From Burkholderia cepacia ATCC 25416 (GTDB lineage: Bacteria > Pseudomonadota > Gammaproteobacteria > Burkholderiales > Burkholderiaceae), in NCBI RefSeq assembly GCF_001411495.1, contig NZ_CP012983.1:744001-808000 (forward strand): a stretch of DNA of 64,000 nucleotides, read 5' to 3'. Shown here one piece after another: positions 26,169-36,122 of the stretch. How positions within the stretch are numbered: the first letter of the stretch is position 1; each line of letters begins with the position of its first letter. Below the pieces are notes generated by a model that was given only the letters and a program-made list of their open reading frames with translations, ran no database searches and was not told the origin of the DNA. The position numbers were made by a program, and so were the translations under genes.

Positions 26169-29138
26169 TTAGGCGCTCCGACTGGTTGACGAAATGGGGT
26201 TGTCGGCCGCGATGCTCGGCAAAATCCGCTTTGCATACAGCGACACGGGAAAATTGAAGGTTCCGCGCAAGTTGATGCCCTCGATATGAGTTGGGGCGAT
26301 TCGCCGGAGTTGCTCGGTCGCGATCGGCTGCCCCCGGCTAGCTTCGATGTTCTCCAGGGCTCGTTGCATATGGGTGGTGTTCCAGGCCATCAAGATGTTC
26401 GAGAGCAGGGTCAACGCCGATGACACTGCCGCGAGCGATTCCTGGCGCCGAGCTAGCTCCACCGGAATGCGACCGATGTGAATTGCGCGTTGCACGGTAT
26501 GCACCGCTTCTCCCCGATTTAGGGCATGTTGCAACTCCGACCGGAAAGAGGCATTGGTGAAGTAGTCGATCAAAAAAATGCTTCTGAATAAGCGGCCGAT
26601 GTGAACGCCGCCATCGTACACAGCCTGCCCGCGAGCAGCAGATCCGAATCTCGCAATCGCTTCGACAGCCGTGCATTGGCCAGAGCGAATCGATGCGGCG
26701 ATCCTCACGAATTCGTCCCACACGTCAACGATGAGGCCGAGTCGGACGTCCCGATCCGTGACCCCTGCGAGCCGCGCCGGCACAACCTGACTGCGAGGCA
26801 CGTGAAGACGTCGGTCACGAAGGTGTGACAGGCGAGGGCATAAATCAAAGCCAAGTGCCCGGGACACGCTCATCGCGAAATCGGTGTAACCGTGGGTATC
26901 GACGGCGAGTTGAGCTATGTCCTTGGTGGCGCTTTGCCGGACGACGCCCTCGATTGCTGCGCCTGCTTGTCGCTCATTCAGGATGATTGGCTGGTCGTAG
27001 AAAATGCCCCAACGATCCAGCACATGCGTGTACATCCCGATGGATGCAGTCCGGCGACGTGGATCCGCACGCGCTCGCCAAATCGTCCGGGTTGTCTCCA
27101 GCGACATCATGTCGGACGATGCTAGATCGGCTCGCCCCCAGTGGGCGGCGATCGGGTGTTCGTGCATGAATTCAAGGACGGCGTCGGCCGCTGTACGCAG
27201 CATTCGTTCGTCCGCGAGACGCTTCATCATTTGACGAATCGCCTCAGTTGACACTTCCGGGACCATCCGAGAAATATCAGCAGCCGTCAGCGATGTGCCG
27301 TGAGCCAGGATCGCCGAATACACCATCAGTAACTCGGTGCGCGACCGCGGCTCGCGTCCAAGCAGGGTCCAACTGAAGCGTGTCGCACTATCGATCTCGA
27401 GGATGATCTCGGGAAATTGGCCTGGCGGATGAGCTTCGAAGATCTGACGGCGAAGTTGATCGGCTTGTGGGTCTGGATCCTGCGCAGCCATCGGGTCGAG
27501 GTGGACAGCAGTATCAACTCGGATCGAACCATTGACCACGGCATCATCGAGTAGTGCGAGGCGCTGTTCGAGCTGTTCAAGGATTGGTCCGAGAAATTCG
27601 TTCGGGTCTTGGGGCAGGCCGAGGTGTCCATAGTGATTGTTCCGCTTCGCCTTCCACTGCTCGGCCGAGATCAGCATATGCGACTGACTTCTGAACGAGA
27701 AGCTGTGGTCGATGAAAACCGAGCCGTTGCGCAGGGCGACACGGAGCGCAAAGAGGGTGGCCCACTCGAAAGCAACCATGGCCCGCAGCCGATCGTAACC
27801 ATCGATCGCCTCGCGCCACGCGCGCCCAAGCCTGATATTGACCCCGTCGGGCAGGAGATAAGCGCGACGTCGATATAGCGCACGTAGTAACGAGAGAGCA
27901 TCGACTACAGGATGAGCGCCCTCGGCCTCGAACGGCAGCTGCACGATCCGATTCAAAAGGTTACGGGCGTAGTACCGCTTTCGGACCAAGCACTGCCGTA
28001 TCTGGCTCCGACGGCTGGTGGGATGCGGTTGCAAAACATCGTCTGCAAGCAGACAAAGCTTCTCCCCGAGCTGTTCGCGCGAGAGGGTTTCATCATTGGC
28101 AAGTGCTTTGACGGCAAGCGCGAACTCGCGGAGTTGATCCGCGGCCTTCATCCGCATCGCATCCACTTCACGTGACGTGTCGTTGACAACCTTCAGTGCC
28201 CATCGCCGGAGCATCTCGAGTACCTGATCAGTCGCAACACAGAGGGAATACCGCATGAAGCAGGCGGCTTCGATTCGTCGGCTTTGGGGTTCGATTCGCT
28301 TGCTGATCGATGGCGGGCGACTTGCACAACGGCGGGCGTAGTGGCGCACCATGGCATCGTTGCATTCAACCGGAAAACGCGTTGCCACCTCGTGCATCGT
28401 GAGCAAATTGACTTTGTCGAGGATCTCGCTCATCTGATGGGTCGAGTTGCGCAGCGGGACGGCCCACAGCCATCGCTGGAGACTTGAATGTTCTCCATGG
28501 GGCTGAGCCAGTACTCTCGCCCAACTCTCGAGTTTTTCCATACCGACGGCATGCTCGAGCGCGCCATGCAGTTGTCCCTCAATGTCGCGTACGGCCTGGA
28601 CGACAAACTGCCTGAGCATGCGCTCCGGTGGTATCACGATGCGATGGTCGTAGAACCAACGTTTGAGATCGTTCGTCAACTGGCCGCGTTCGGGGCGGCC
28701 GGTGAGTTGTTCTTTGAGCCAACGGATGACATACCGACGTTGATGTTCCGCGACGGCTCGAAAATTGATGGCATCCCGAGCAAAGCGCTGGTGGTCGGAT
28801 AAGGTCTTGAGGTTGCGATCGTAAAGGGAACGTAACGTGCCAAGGTCTGGCGGCTTCACATTCAGCTGTCGTCCAAGATGTCGCCAGAGAACCGTGGGAA
28901 TCTGCTTGTACGAGCCGAGCGGCCGACCGGTCATGCGAAGAAAACCGATGTGCAATGCGACCGCGAGTCGAAAGAGATCGGTGCGTCTTGAATCAATGGC
29001 AACACGCTCCCGCTTGGAGAACGTGAAGAATGTGGCGAGCTCGAACTCGCTCAGCTCGCGCGGCACCTGCCGGATCCCGAGATAAGCCAATCGCCAGTGG
29101 TCCATCAGCGACTCCGCATCAATGACGAGAGCGGCCAA
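26169..29138 (-). CDS. tnpA: Tn3-family transposase (TnpA)
   Basis: The 989-residue product has full Tn3-type length. It begins with the N-terminal DUF4158 region (ELATFFTFSKRERVAI) and ends with the DDE catalytic half. Family landmarks are DTHGYTDFAMSVSRALGFDLCPRLSHLRDRRLHVPR, IRSGQCTAVEAIARFGSAA, and DYFTNASFRSELQHALNRGE with ILMAWNT. It would cut and join transposon ends in replicative transposition. No resolvase, passenger gene or clear 38-base terminal repeats are visible, so it is either a degraded transposon or a stand-alone copy. The frame itself is intact. Confidence 0.92.
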   Translation of the reverse strand: MAALVIDAESLMDHWRLAYLGIRQVPRELSEFELATFFTFSKRERVAIDSRRTDLFRLAVALHIGFLRMTGRPLGSYKQIPTVLWRHLGRQLNVKPPDLGTLRSLYDRNLKTLSDHQRFARDAINFRAVAEHQRRYVIRWLKEQLTGRPERGQLTNDLKRWFYDHRIVIPPERMLRQFVVQAVRDIEGQLHGALEHAVGMEKLESWARVLAQPHGEHSSLQRWLWAVPLRNSTHQMSEILDKVNLLTMHEVATRFPVECNDAMVRHYARRCASRPPSISKRIEPQSRRIEAACFMRYSLCVATDQVLEMLRRWALKVVNDTSREVDAMRMKAADQLREFALAVKALANDETLSREQLGEKLCLLADDVLQPHPTSRRSQIRQCLVRKRYYARNLLNRIVQLPFEAEGAHPVVDALSLLRALYRRRAYLLPDGVNIRLGRAWREAIDGYDRLRAMVAFEWATLFALRVALRNGSVFIDHSFSFRSQSHMLISAEQWKAKRNNHYGHLGLPQDPNEFLGPILEQLEQRLALLDDAVVNGSIRVDTAVHLDPMAAQDPDPQADQLRRQIFEAHPPGQFPEIILEIDSATRFSWTLLGREPRSRTELLMVYSAILAHGTSLTAADISRMVPEVSTEAIRQMMKRLADERMLRTAADAVLEFMHEHPIAAHWGRADLASSDMMSLETTRTIWRARADPRRRTASIGMYTHVLDRWGIFYDQPIILNERQAGAAIEGVVRQSATKDIAQLAVDTHGYTDFAMSVSRALGFDLCPRLSHLRDRRLHVPRSQVVPARLAGVTDRDVRLGLIVDVWDEFVRIAASIRSGQCTAVEAIARFGSAARGQAVYDGGVHIGRLFRSIFLIDYFTNASFRSELQHALNRGEAVHTVQRAIHIGRIPVELARRQESLAAVSSALTLLSNILMAWNTTHMQRALENIEASRGQPIATEQLRRIAPTHIEGINLRGTFNFPVSLYAKRILPSIAADNPISSTSRSA

Positions 29139-29654
29139 GCGTAGCGAGGCAAAAAATGAGGTGCTACGGGGAAAGTCGGGATGGCGGCTGCAGGTGTCGG
29201 TCGCCTAAGAATGGTGTCGGAACGAAAACGAGCCGCGGCGCTCACGTTGCGGTATTTCCTTGCGACCCCAAAAGATCGCTAGTTTAGCTTATGTTAAATT
29301 AAAATTATTCAAATGGAATCCGCGAGCCGCTGCCGCTCTTTTCCGTAAAGCTGTTCCCGTTTCTATCGCAATTTGTTCCTGGCTGTCGGCCACGCTCGGA
29401 CTTCGCTCTCACCCGTGGTTTATGCGCCGCAGTCGGCGCCAGGCGTCAGCCCGTTCATACTGCTCCGGTTCCGGTAGGGTGCGGGATCGCGCGGGAGTTT
29501 GTCCACTTGGTCGGATGGCAACGAAACCGGGAGAGGCCGCTGTTCGGGCCGTTTCGGTTTCGTTGCTTCGCGGTTGCCGAGCAACCAGCCTTTTGCAATG
29601 ACCTGACTGCGGTTCTATTCTGTTCTGATTGTGCGACCGCGCGCGGAGAGCAAC
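29139..29654. other. Upstream region of the transposase and of the DUF1003 gene
   Basis: The 516 bases contain an AT-rich patch (29278-29320, TTAGCTTATGTTAAATTAAAATT), unusual for this genome and perhaps a promoter or insertion scar. A CCCC at 29266-29269 could be the outer end of a Tn3 repeat (minus strand GGGGTCGCAAGG), but no matching right end was found. No ORF is supported. Confidence 0.45.
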
Positions 29655-30206
29655 ATGCGTAAACCTGCGGAGCTTGCCGAAAAATTCTTTGGCGTCCCCT
29701 ATGAATCATTGGACGAGCGCACGAAGAATGTTGCACATCTCATCTCGGAGCGAAAGCACATCGCGAGAGACCCCACGAAAGAACTGGATGCAGCGGCAAC
29801 GCGCGGCCAGCGCGCAGCGGATGCCGTTGCCGCCTTCGGCGGGTCGTGGATATTCATCACGTGCTTTGTCGTCGTCATGGTCGCCTGGGTCAGTCTGAAT
29901 TCGCTGATTCTGGCAACGTACAGCAAGGCCTTCGATCCTTACCCGTATATCCTGCTCAACCTGTTTCTCTCGATGCTGGCAGCTATCCAGGCACCCATTA
30001 TCCTGATGGCGCAGAACCGGCAGTCATACAAGGACCGGGTCTCTGCCGAACACGATTACGAAATCAATCTGAAGGCCGAACTCGAGATCATGTTGCTCCA
30101 TGAAAAATTGGACGGGTTGCGCGAGGAGCAATGGACTGAATTGCTGAACATGCAGAAGGAACAAATGGCGGCGCTGAAGAACCTGCTCGAGTCTGGCAGG
30201 ACGTGA
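29655..30206 (+). CDS. DUF1003 membrane protein
   Basis: The 183-residue product matches DUF1003. There are two membrane helices (about 55-80 and 90-115) around GSWIFITCFVVVMVAWVSLNSL and NLFLSMLAAIQAPIILMAQNR, followed by DYEINLKAE and a C-terminal coiled-coil-like helix. The function is unknown; the family is common in stress loci. The ATG at 29655 has a GGAGAG ribosome site and is preferred to the in-frame GTG at 29631. It is the first gene of the stress island to the right of the transposase. Confidence 0.9.
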   Translation: MRKPAELAEKFFGVPYESLDERTKNVAHLISERKHIARDPTKELDAAATRGQRAADAVAAFGGSWIFITCFVVVMVAWVSLNSLILATYSKAFDPYPYILLNLFLSMLAAIQAPIILMAQNRQSYKDRVSAEHDYEINLKAELEIMLLHEKLDGLREEQWTELLNMQKEQMAALKNLLESGRT

Positions 30207-30451
30207 GCAATGGGGTATCCGGGGCGCCAGCTTCGCGAAACGACGCGATCGAATGGCGAACGACGCGGCCCGGCCATCCATGGCGACTGCCGGTCGTTTC
30301 TTCCGATCGATCTGTTTGGGAGAATCGCCGTACAACGGGATATGAAAGGCGAACTTCGACACGGCGACGTGTGCGTTGCCAAGCCGCGGCATCGGTCATG
30401 ATGAAGCGCACCGGAAGGACGCTGTTTTCATGTGATGCTCGCTGCCCTGAC

Positions 30452-30685
30452 CTACCATCCCTCCCGTTGCCCTGCCCCATGCGGCCCCTGGTCATCGGAA
30501 CGCCCGGAATGATTCACGTGGTCGCGCGAAGTGGCGCCTCGATTCCATCCGCTTTCGTGATTTCCGCCATACGCACCGCCATACCCCCCGTTTCGATCGC
30601 CGCGATAGCCGTCACCAGGTACCCAAAAGCATCCGGCAAGCACGGTCGCAATAGCCGCAAGACAGACATAGACAGACGCACGCAT
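30452..30685 (-). CDS. Small glycine-rich lipoprotein
   Basis: The 77-residue product has a signal peptide ending in the lipobox LAGC at about residues 16-19, so it is lipidated and probably placed in the outer membrane. The mature part is glycine-, asparagine- and histidine-rich (YRGDRNGGYGGAYGGNHE). The start at 30685 has an AAGGAGAG ribosome site. No functional family is recognised. Confidence 0.75.
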   Translation of the reverse strand: MRASVYVCLAAIATVLAGCFWVPGDGYRGDRNGGYGGAYGGNHESGWNRGATSRDHVNHSGRSDDQGPHGAGQREGW

Positions 30686-31047
30686 GTTGCTCTCCTTGCC
30701 GGTCGCATCCAGGCACGTTGCTTCGTTTGATCGACCGGAGACGAATGACGGAATCATTCACCGCTGACGTGAACCATGCCGATGTGCGTGAACAAGTCAC
30801 GCACGAACGAACGGATGGTTGCAGGGGACATCGTCCCGTCAACTAGATTGCGTGTCTGTACGGTGAAGGACGCTTGCAGAGACGTACCGGTTGCGCGGCA
30901 TCGACCGCCATTCACCCCACACACGATGCACGTGCCGCGAACGCGACGCGGGACAACGCGGATGTCGCGTTTTTGTACGCTGTCGTACCGCATCCGTGGC
31001 CGTCCTGGCATAGCCTCGGAAGCTCGAGCAGCAATCAGGAGACGATG
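30686..31047. other. Intergenic region containing a GTACGG-type box
   Basis: The 362 bases separate the divergent lipoprotein and SYLF genes. The only structured element is the palindromic box at 30974-30989; a half-site GTACGG lies near 30859. No ORF is supported. Confidence 0.5.
30974..30989. promoter_or_regulatory. GTACGG-type palindromic box (upstream of SYLF gene)
   Basis: The sequence TGTACGCTGTCGTACC matches the recurrent pattern GGTACGG-NN-CCGTACC at most positions. It lies 58 bases upstream of the SYLF-type gene. Confidence 0.6.
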
Positions 31048-31635
31048 ATGCTACGACGAACGTTTCTATGGGGTACGCCGGGATCGATCCTGGCTGTTTC
31101 CCCTCGCGGTTTCAGGTTGCACGATGACCGGAACATCCGACGCCAGCGGCCACCAGACCGACAAACGCCACACCATCGATGCGGGTGTCGACTCGACCCT
31201 CGCACGTCTTTACTCCAGCGCCAACGGCTTACATGAACTTGTCGGCAAGGCGCGTGGCGTGCTGGTGTTCCCGTCGGTCATCGCGGCCGGCTTCTGGATC
31301 GGCGGTCAGTACGGTGAAGGCTCGCTGCGCGTGGCCGGCAGCACCGTCGGGTACTACAGCACCACGACCGGCTCGATCGGGCTGCAGATCGGCGCACAAT
31401 CGAAAGCCATCATTTTCCTGTTCATGACCGAGGACGCGCTTAATCGGTTCCGTAGCAGCGAAGGCTGGTCGGCAGGCGGCGACGCATCAGTTGCAGTCCT
31501 GAAGTTGGTGCGAACGGCAATGTCGACACCATCACCGCGACCGCGCCGATCGAAGCATTCGTGCTGACGAACAGCGGGTTGATGGCGGGTGTGACGCTTG
31601 AAGGAACGAAGATCTCGAAGCTGAAGACACTGTAG
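31048..31635 (+). pseudogene. SYLF (Ysc84) domain lipoprotein, double frameshift
   Basis: Three segments rejoin into one SYLF-type lipoprotein. The N-terminal signal (MMLRRTFLWGTPGSILAVS) is in one frame. SGCTMTGTSDASG through GVLVFPSVIAAGFWIGGQYGEGSLRV, TGSIGLQIGAQSKAIIFLF and SVAVLK is in the second. The tail GANGNVDTITATAPIEAFVL to GTKISKLKTL is back in the first. One base is gained near 31100 within the signal peptide, and one is lost near 31505. SYLF proteins bind lipids. With both shifts the full protein cannot be made, unless the assembly is wrong at these bases. Confidence 0.85.
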
Positions 31636-32098
31636 TGCTCAGCGTGAGCCGGCAGACGCGGCGCCCTGAGGACGCGGCGGCGGATCTGAATTCGACTCGC
31701 CTGAACGGCGCGTAACCGTGCTCGTGTGGCACCTGTCCGGAAACGGAGCGGACGCGCGCGCGCTTCATCGCGGCTCATCCTTCCGCGGTCGACACCGCTC
31801 AGGCCTGCCGACCGCGATCGATTTCCCGTCAACTGCTCCGTGAAATATCGGTTCCGTATCGAGTGCGCGTGATTGCGCCCACCTTGATGAGACATGTGCC
31901 GGCACTATAATTTTTGATGCAGGATTCCCGCTCGAACGGTCTCCCGAACTCATCGAGAAAAGGGGCATATTGCTGCCGCCATCCCGTCCGGTCGTCGGAT
32001 CGGTAAAGTGTGAGGATTGGCCTCTCCCGCCGATTCCCACTGCGCCCCTAATGGCTGGATTCTTCATCGTCGCCCGAGCGCGAGCGCAGGAGCCACGC
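31636..32098. other. Upstream region of the first Crp/Fnr gene
   Basis: About 460 bases without a supported gene. It contains the degenerate palindrome at 31845 and ends with the CAGGAG ribosome site of the regulator. Confidence 0.5.
31845..31860. promoter_or_regulatory. Degenerate GTACGG-type box upstream of Crp/Fnr gene 1
   Basis: ATATCGGTTCCGTATC shares the central CGGTTCCGTA with the perfect box at 33456. It is about 240 bases upstream of the start. Confidence 0.35.
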
Positions 32099-32818
32099 AT
32101 GCAGGACAACCCGCCCATCACCGAAAATCACCTGCTTGCCGCGCTGCCGGAAAACGAACGCGCTCACCTCGCCGCTTACCTGACGCTCGTCGACATGCCG
32201 TTGGGAAAGGTGCTGTACGAGTCGGGCGGCCAGCTTCATCACGTCTATTTTCCGACCACGTCGATCGTGTCGCTGCTGTACGTGATGGAGGACGGCTCGT
32301 CTGCGGAAATCGCGATCGTCGGGCATGAGGGCATGATTGGCGTGTCGCTGTTCATGGGCGGCGAAACGACGCCGAGTCGCGCCGTCGTGCAAAGCGCTGG
32401 GCAGGCCTACCGGCTCGACGCGAGCGTCCTGAAAGAAGAATTCCGGCGCGGCAACTCGATGCAGCGTCTGTTGTTGCGCTATACGCAGGCGCTCATCACG
32501 CAGATGGCGCAGACCGCGGTATGCAACCGTCATCACTCGATCGATCAGCAGCTGTGCCGCTGGCTGCTGCTCAGCCTCGACCGCCTGCCTTCGAACCAGT
32601 TGCGCATGACGCAGGAACTGATCGCCAACATGCTGGGCGTGCGGCGGTCGGGCGTGACGGAGGCTGCTTTGAAGCTGCAGGACGCGGGCCTCATCCGCTA
32701 CAACTACGGCCATATCCAAGTGCTGGACCGACCCGGGCTCGAAAAGCGCGTGTGCGAATGCTATGCGGTGGTCAAACGCGAATTCGACCGCCTGCTTCCC
32801 GATCTGAAGCGACTCTAG
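32099..32818 (+). CDS. Crp/Fnr-family regulator 1
   Basis: The 239-residue product has a cyclic-nucleotide-binding-like jelly roll (about 20-135, with VDMPLGKVLYESGGQLHHVYFP and SAEIAIVGHEGMIGV) and a C-terminal winged helix whose recognition helix is LIANMLGVRRSGVTEAAL. It lacks the N-terminal cysteine cluster of FNR and a clear cAMP phosphate cassette, so its signal is unknown. It is almost identical to the regulator at 45355 (residue differences mostly in the first 40 positions). The ATG at 32099 has a CAGGAG ribosome site. It is a strong candidate to bind the GTACGG palindromes of this island. Confidence 0.9.
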   Translation: MQDNPPITENHLLAALPENERAHLAAYLTLVDMPLGKVLYESGGQLHHVYFPTTSIVSLLYVMEDGSSAEIAIVGHEGMIGVSLFMGGETTPSRAVVQSAGQAYRLDASVLKEEFRRGNSMQRLLLRYTQALITQMAQTAVCNRHHSIDQQLCRWLLLSLDRLPSNQLRMTQELIANMLGVRRSGVTEAALKLQDAGLIRYNYGHIQVLDRPGLEKRVCECYAVVKREFDRLLPDLKRL

Positions 32819-32917
32819 CCGCTACTGAGCCGCATCGTGCCGGCCTTTCCCGCAACTGCCCTCGATGTCCGAGAAGGCCCGGAAGCGGCCGATCGACACC
32901 TTGCCGCCAACCTCGCC

Positions 32918-33346
32918 TCATCCGACGACCCAGTACGGCGCCCGGTTGTAGTACTGGTGAAGCGACAATCCCCACTGCGATTGCGTCATCACCGGCCAAT
33001 GCTCGTCGTCGAAGCCAGGGGTACTTTTGACATGCGCGGCGGTCACGTCCAGGTGGAAACATTTGTCACCGACATCGTATTTCATCGCACTCCACGGAAT
33101 GGCACAAAGCATCTCGCCCATGCCGCCGCTGGACGCTACCGCGTAGGCAATTTTGCCGTGGTGCAAATCGAGCACGATGTCGAACACGTTGCCGATATCC
33201 TCACCGTCCGACGCGATGATCTTGCTGCCCCTCAGGACATCGGCGGTCGTCACCATATGACCGGGTTCATCGCCAGCATCGCGTTCGACGAGCTTGCCCC
33301 CGTTGCCGTCATCCCCGGATCGGTCGGGGGTGTGGAGCATCCTCAT
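32918..33346 (-). CDS. PRC-barrel domain protein
   Basis: The 142-residue product contains one PRC-barrel: VTTADVLRGSKIIASDGEDIGNVFDIVLDLHHGKIAYAVASSGG, about residues 33-100. PRC-barrels are small beta barrels found in photosystem and RNA-processing proteins and in many stress proteins. The start at 33346 has a perfect AAGGAGG ribosome site. The perfect palindromic box lies 110 bases upstream. Confidence 0.88.
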   Translation of the reverse strand: MRMLHTPDRSGDDGNGGKLVERDAGDEPGHMVTTADVLRGSKIIASDGEDIGNVFDIVLDLHHGKIAYAVASSGGMGEMLCAIPWSAMKYDVGDKCFHLDVTAAHVKSTPGFDDEHWPVMTQSQWGLSLHQYYNRAPYWVVG

Positions 33347-33455
33347 GATGTCCTCCTTGGACAAGTTCCGGGAATATCCGTCTCGTACACGGCCTCGACA
33401 TCGAAAGCGGCACTCGACGCACGAGGAAACGCTGCGCGCACCGGCATTGGAAGTC

Positions 33456-33471
33456 GGTACGGTTCCGTACC
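33456..33471. promoter_or_regulatory. Perfect GTACGG palindromic box
   Basis: GGTACGGTTCCGTACC has 7-base inverted arms around TT. It lies 110 bases upstream of the PRC-barrel start on the minus strand. Confidence 0.7.
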
Positions 33472-33590
33472 CGAGCACCTCGGGAATATTGGCTCGCCGA
33501 CGCTCCGACCGATTCCGCCACGCTTATCGATATCGCCGAATACCGGCGACGACTCGATCCTTCGTAGTCTCGCAGGGCGCTGCCCCTGCG

Positions 33591-33812
<222 letters not shown>

Positions 33813-34059
33813 TCATCTGGCCCACCAGCGTGAAACGCCTCCGGTCACGATGCCAGCATAGGCCCGATTGGAATATTCCGCCCGGTGCGAGCGTGATCCG
33901 CCGGACATCGCGAAACGGCCACGTACACCGGCAAACCGTCCGGCATCGGACAGACTGAGCCCGCGCATCCCGCGTATAGCTGGGCTACCGGGCCGAAATT
34001 CGCCGCCGACCGGATGCGTCGCGGTACGTCGACTTCTTCCCAATTTTTCACCAGGATCC

Positions 34060-34551
34060 GCCACGACACTCGCTCTTCTCGCTCTCCCCCGACAGATTGC
34101 CGGCGAGTTCTCCGTGGCGGCGACAGTCGCCCTCGGCGCGGCCGTCTTCCCCTCACTCTCGAATGCCCGCGGCTCCGCACCGGATCAAGCACCGCCCCAC
34201 ATCATGCCCGTGGCGGCGCAAAGGTCGATCGACGGGCGCATCAACAGCCTGCACCAGCGGCTTGGCATCACGCCTGGCCAGGAATCGCTGTGGCAGCCGG
34301 TGGCGCAGGTGATGCGCGACAACGCGAACGCGATGGAATCGCTCAGGAAGGCACGTAGCGATCACGCGAACGACATGAGCGCGATGGGCGATCTTCATTC
34401 CTATGGCGAAGTCACCAACGTGCACGCAGATGGCGTCAAAAAGCTGACCACGGCGTTTCAGCCGCTTTACGACAAGATGTCCGATACGTAAAAGCAGAAC
34501 GCGAATGCGATTTTCCGTGGCAACGGTCGCCACCTGATCAAGGAGCAATAG
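34060..34551 (+). pseudogene. Spy/LTXXQ-motif periplasmic protein, premature stop
   Basis: The frame shows a hydrophobic export segment (FSVAATVALGAAVFPSLSNARG) followed by the LTXXQ-like helix RINSLHQRLGITPGQESLWQPVAQVMRDNA and a second helix. A TAA at 34489 stops it after KMSDT. Directly beyond it the same frame continues KQNANAIFRGNGRHLIKEQ to TAG at 34549, the expected family C-terminus, so CAA-to-TAA is the simplest explanation. No convincing start codon precedes the signal segment either. Spy-type proteins are periplasmic chaperones of envelope stress; this copy is probably inactive. Confidence 0.7.
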
Positions 34552-34626
34552 TTCCGGACCTTCTGCCGATACCGACTGTCGATGACAGCCGCTGACCGGC
34601 AGATTGCGGATCGTACACGGGAGAAC

Positions 34627-34944
34627 ATGATGGACGTTTCTGCCGGACACGCACGTCGAAACACGGTGGCGCCGAGATCAGGCACGCGGCTCGTCGGCAT
34701 GATCGTTGCGTTCGGCTGCCTTGTCGTTGCACCGCAGTTGCATGCGGAGAGAATGAATCACGGCTGGGACAAGGGCAATCACGCGCGCATGACGCATCAG
34801 GGCGGTCGCTACTACGACCATCACCGGCATGGAGGCGACGGCTATTACGATGGCGAGGATGACGCTTATGCCGCGCCTCCGATGGTTTACGAGCCGGCAC
34901 CGGCGCCCGGCGTCTCGCTGTTCATCCCGCTGCGGCTGCGTTGA
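34627..34944 (+). CDS. Secreted histidine/tyrosine-rich small protein
   Basis: The 105-residue product has a signal-like segment (RLVGMIVAFGCLVVAPQLHAE, cleavage near residue 42) and a mature part rich in His, Tyr and Gly (RYYDHHRHGGDGYYDGEDD). This suggests metal or surface binding in the periplasm. Tandem ATGs at 34627 and 34630 follow GGGAGAAC. No family is recognised. Confidence 0.65.
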   Translation: MMDVSAGHARRNTVAPRSGTRLVGMIVAFGCLVVAPQLHAERMNHGWDKGNHARMTHQGGRYYDHHRHGGDGYYDGEDDAYAAPPMVYEPAPAPGVSLFIPLRLR

Positions 34945-35267
34945 CGTACGAATCCAGTCCGGCGGACGGGTACACCTGGCGGCACGTGGATGTGGCGATC
35001 CTCACTGCTTCGTGATCCTGATGACGAAGCTGGCGAGGAGGTGTCGCGACATGCCGGGAGGGGCGGTTCGCGCCCGTGCGCGCATTGTACGGTTTCGTAC
35101 CGCATCGGGCATTCGTCGCGTGTAGCGTCTCAATCATGCCGGCCACCCGAGGGGACGCGCTTGGCAGGCATCGCTCCGCATCGGCGGGCGAACGGCTGGA
35201 TACCACTGCACGGCAGGCAGGTCAGCCGGATCACCGAAGTGCCGGGCATCGCTCTGACGAGGACATC
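34945..35267. other. Upstream region of the double PRC-barrel gene
   Basis: The 323 bases hold the box at 35086 and no supported ORF. Confidence 0.5.
35086..35101. promoter_or_regulatory. GTACGG palindromic box upstream of double PRC-barrel gene
   Basis: TGTACGGTTTCGTACC differs from the perfect copy at 33456 at two positions. It is 166 bases upstream of the start codon. Confidence 0.65.
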
Positions 35268-36047
35268 ATGTTGCGAAGCATCCGAAGGTTGCACGGAGAC
35301 ACGGTTCGAGCGAAGGACGGCGATATCGGGCACATTAACCAGGCCTACTTCGACGACGACAACTGGTGTATTCGCTACCTCGTCGTCGAGACGGGCGACT
35401 GGCTGCACGACAGACGGGTTCTAATCTCGCCATATTCCGTAACACATCCCGAATTCCGCACGCTATATGTCAGTCTGTCGCAAGAGCAGGTGAGAGACAG
35501 CCCGAATCTGGACACGCACAAGCCGGTATCGCGCCAGCACGAGATCGAGTACCTGCGTTACTACAACTACCCGACTTACTGGGGCGGCCCGAACCTTTGG
35601 GGGATGGGTGCTTACCCGGCTTTCGATCCGGCCGGACCGTCGCAGGATCTCGATGCCGGCGACCCGCTGTTCTCGCACGGCGCGCCGGCCAGTGCGCCGG
35701 CGGATACGCATTTGCGCAGCACCGGCGAGGTCGACGGATATCGGCTCGAAGCCACGGACGGACATATCGGTCACGTGTCCGACTTCATTTACGACGATGA
35801 AGCCTGGGTGATCCGCTATCTGGCGATCGACACGTCGAGCTGGTGGTCGACCGGCAAGGAAGTCCTGATCGCGACGCACTGGCTTGACCAGGTGGAATGG
35901 CATACGGAAACGGTGTCGGCCACGCTCACGCGCGACGCGATCCGCCGCAGCCCTCCCTACGACGACTCGCAGCTCGTGCATCGAAGCTACGAAATCGAGT
36001 TGCACGAATTCTACGGCAAGCACGGCTACTGGCCCCGAGACCGATAA
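35268..36047 (+). CDS. Protein with two PRC-barrel-like domains
   Basis: The 259-residue product repeats the same unit twice: TVRAKDGDIGHINQAYFDDDNWCIRYLVVETGDW (about 12-60) and YRLEATDGHIGHVSDFIYDDEAWVIRYLAIDTSSWW (about 155-205). A linker containing aromatic repeats (YNYPTYWGGPNLWGMG) joins them. Each half also ends with an HEIEYLRYYNY or YEIELHEFYG motif. It arose by internal duplication of a PRC-barrel. The start at 35268 has a GAGGAC ribosome site. It lies 75 bases upstream of transketolase, and the two may form an operon. Confidence 0.85.
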   Translation: MLRSIRRLHGDTVRAKDGDIGHINQAYFDDDNWCIRYLVVETGDWLHDRRVLISPYSVTHPEFRTLYVSLSQEQVRDSPNLDTHKPVSRQHEIEYLRYYNYPTYWGGPNLWGMGAYPAFDPAGPSQDLDAGDPLFSHGAPASAPADTHLRSTGEVDGYRLEATDGHIGHVSDFIYDDEAWVIRYLAIDTSSWWSTGKEVLIATHWLDQVEWHTETVSATLTRDAIRRSPPYDDSQLVHRSYEIELHEFYGKHGYWPRDR

Positions 36048-36122
36048 CGCGGACGACGGGCCGTCAACGCGACCACCATCCCGTTTGGGATGTTGCGTGA
36101 CCGAACGCCAAGGAGCAGTTGC

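Noticed and set aside
25970..29269. Candidate Tn3 terminal repeats at 25971 (GGGGCGCC) and 29269 (minus-strand GGGGTCGC)
   Set aside because: Beyond the first four bases the two ends do not match each other, so I do not call them repeats.
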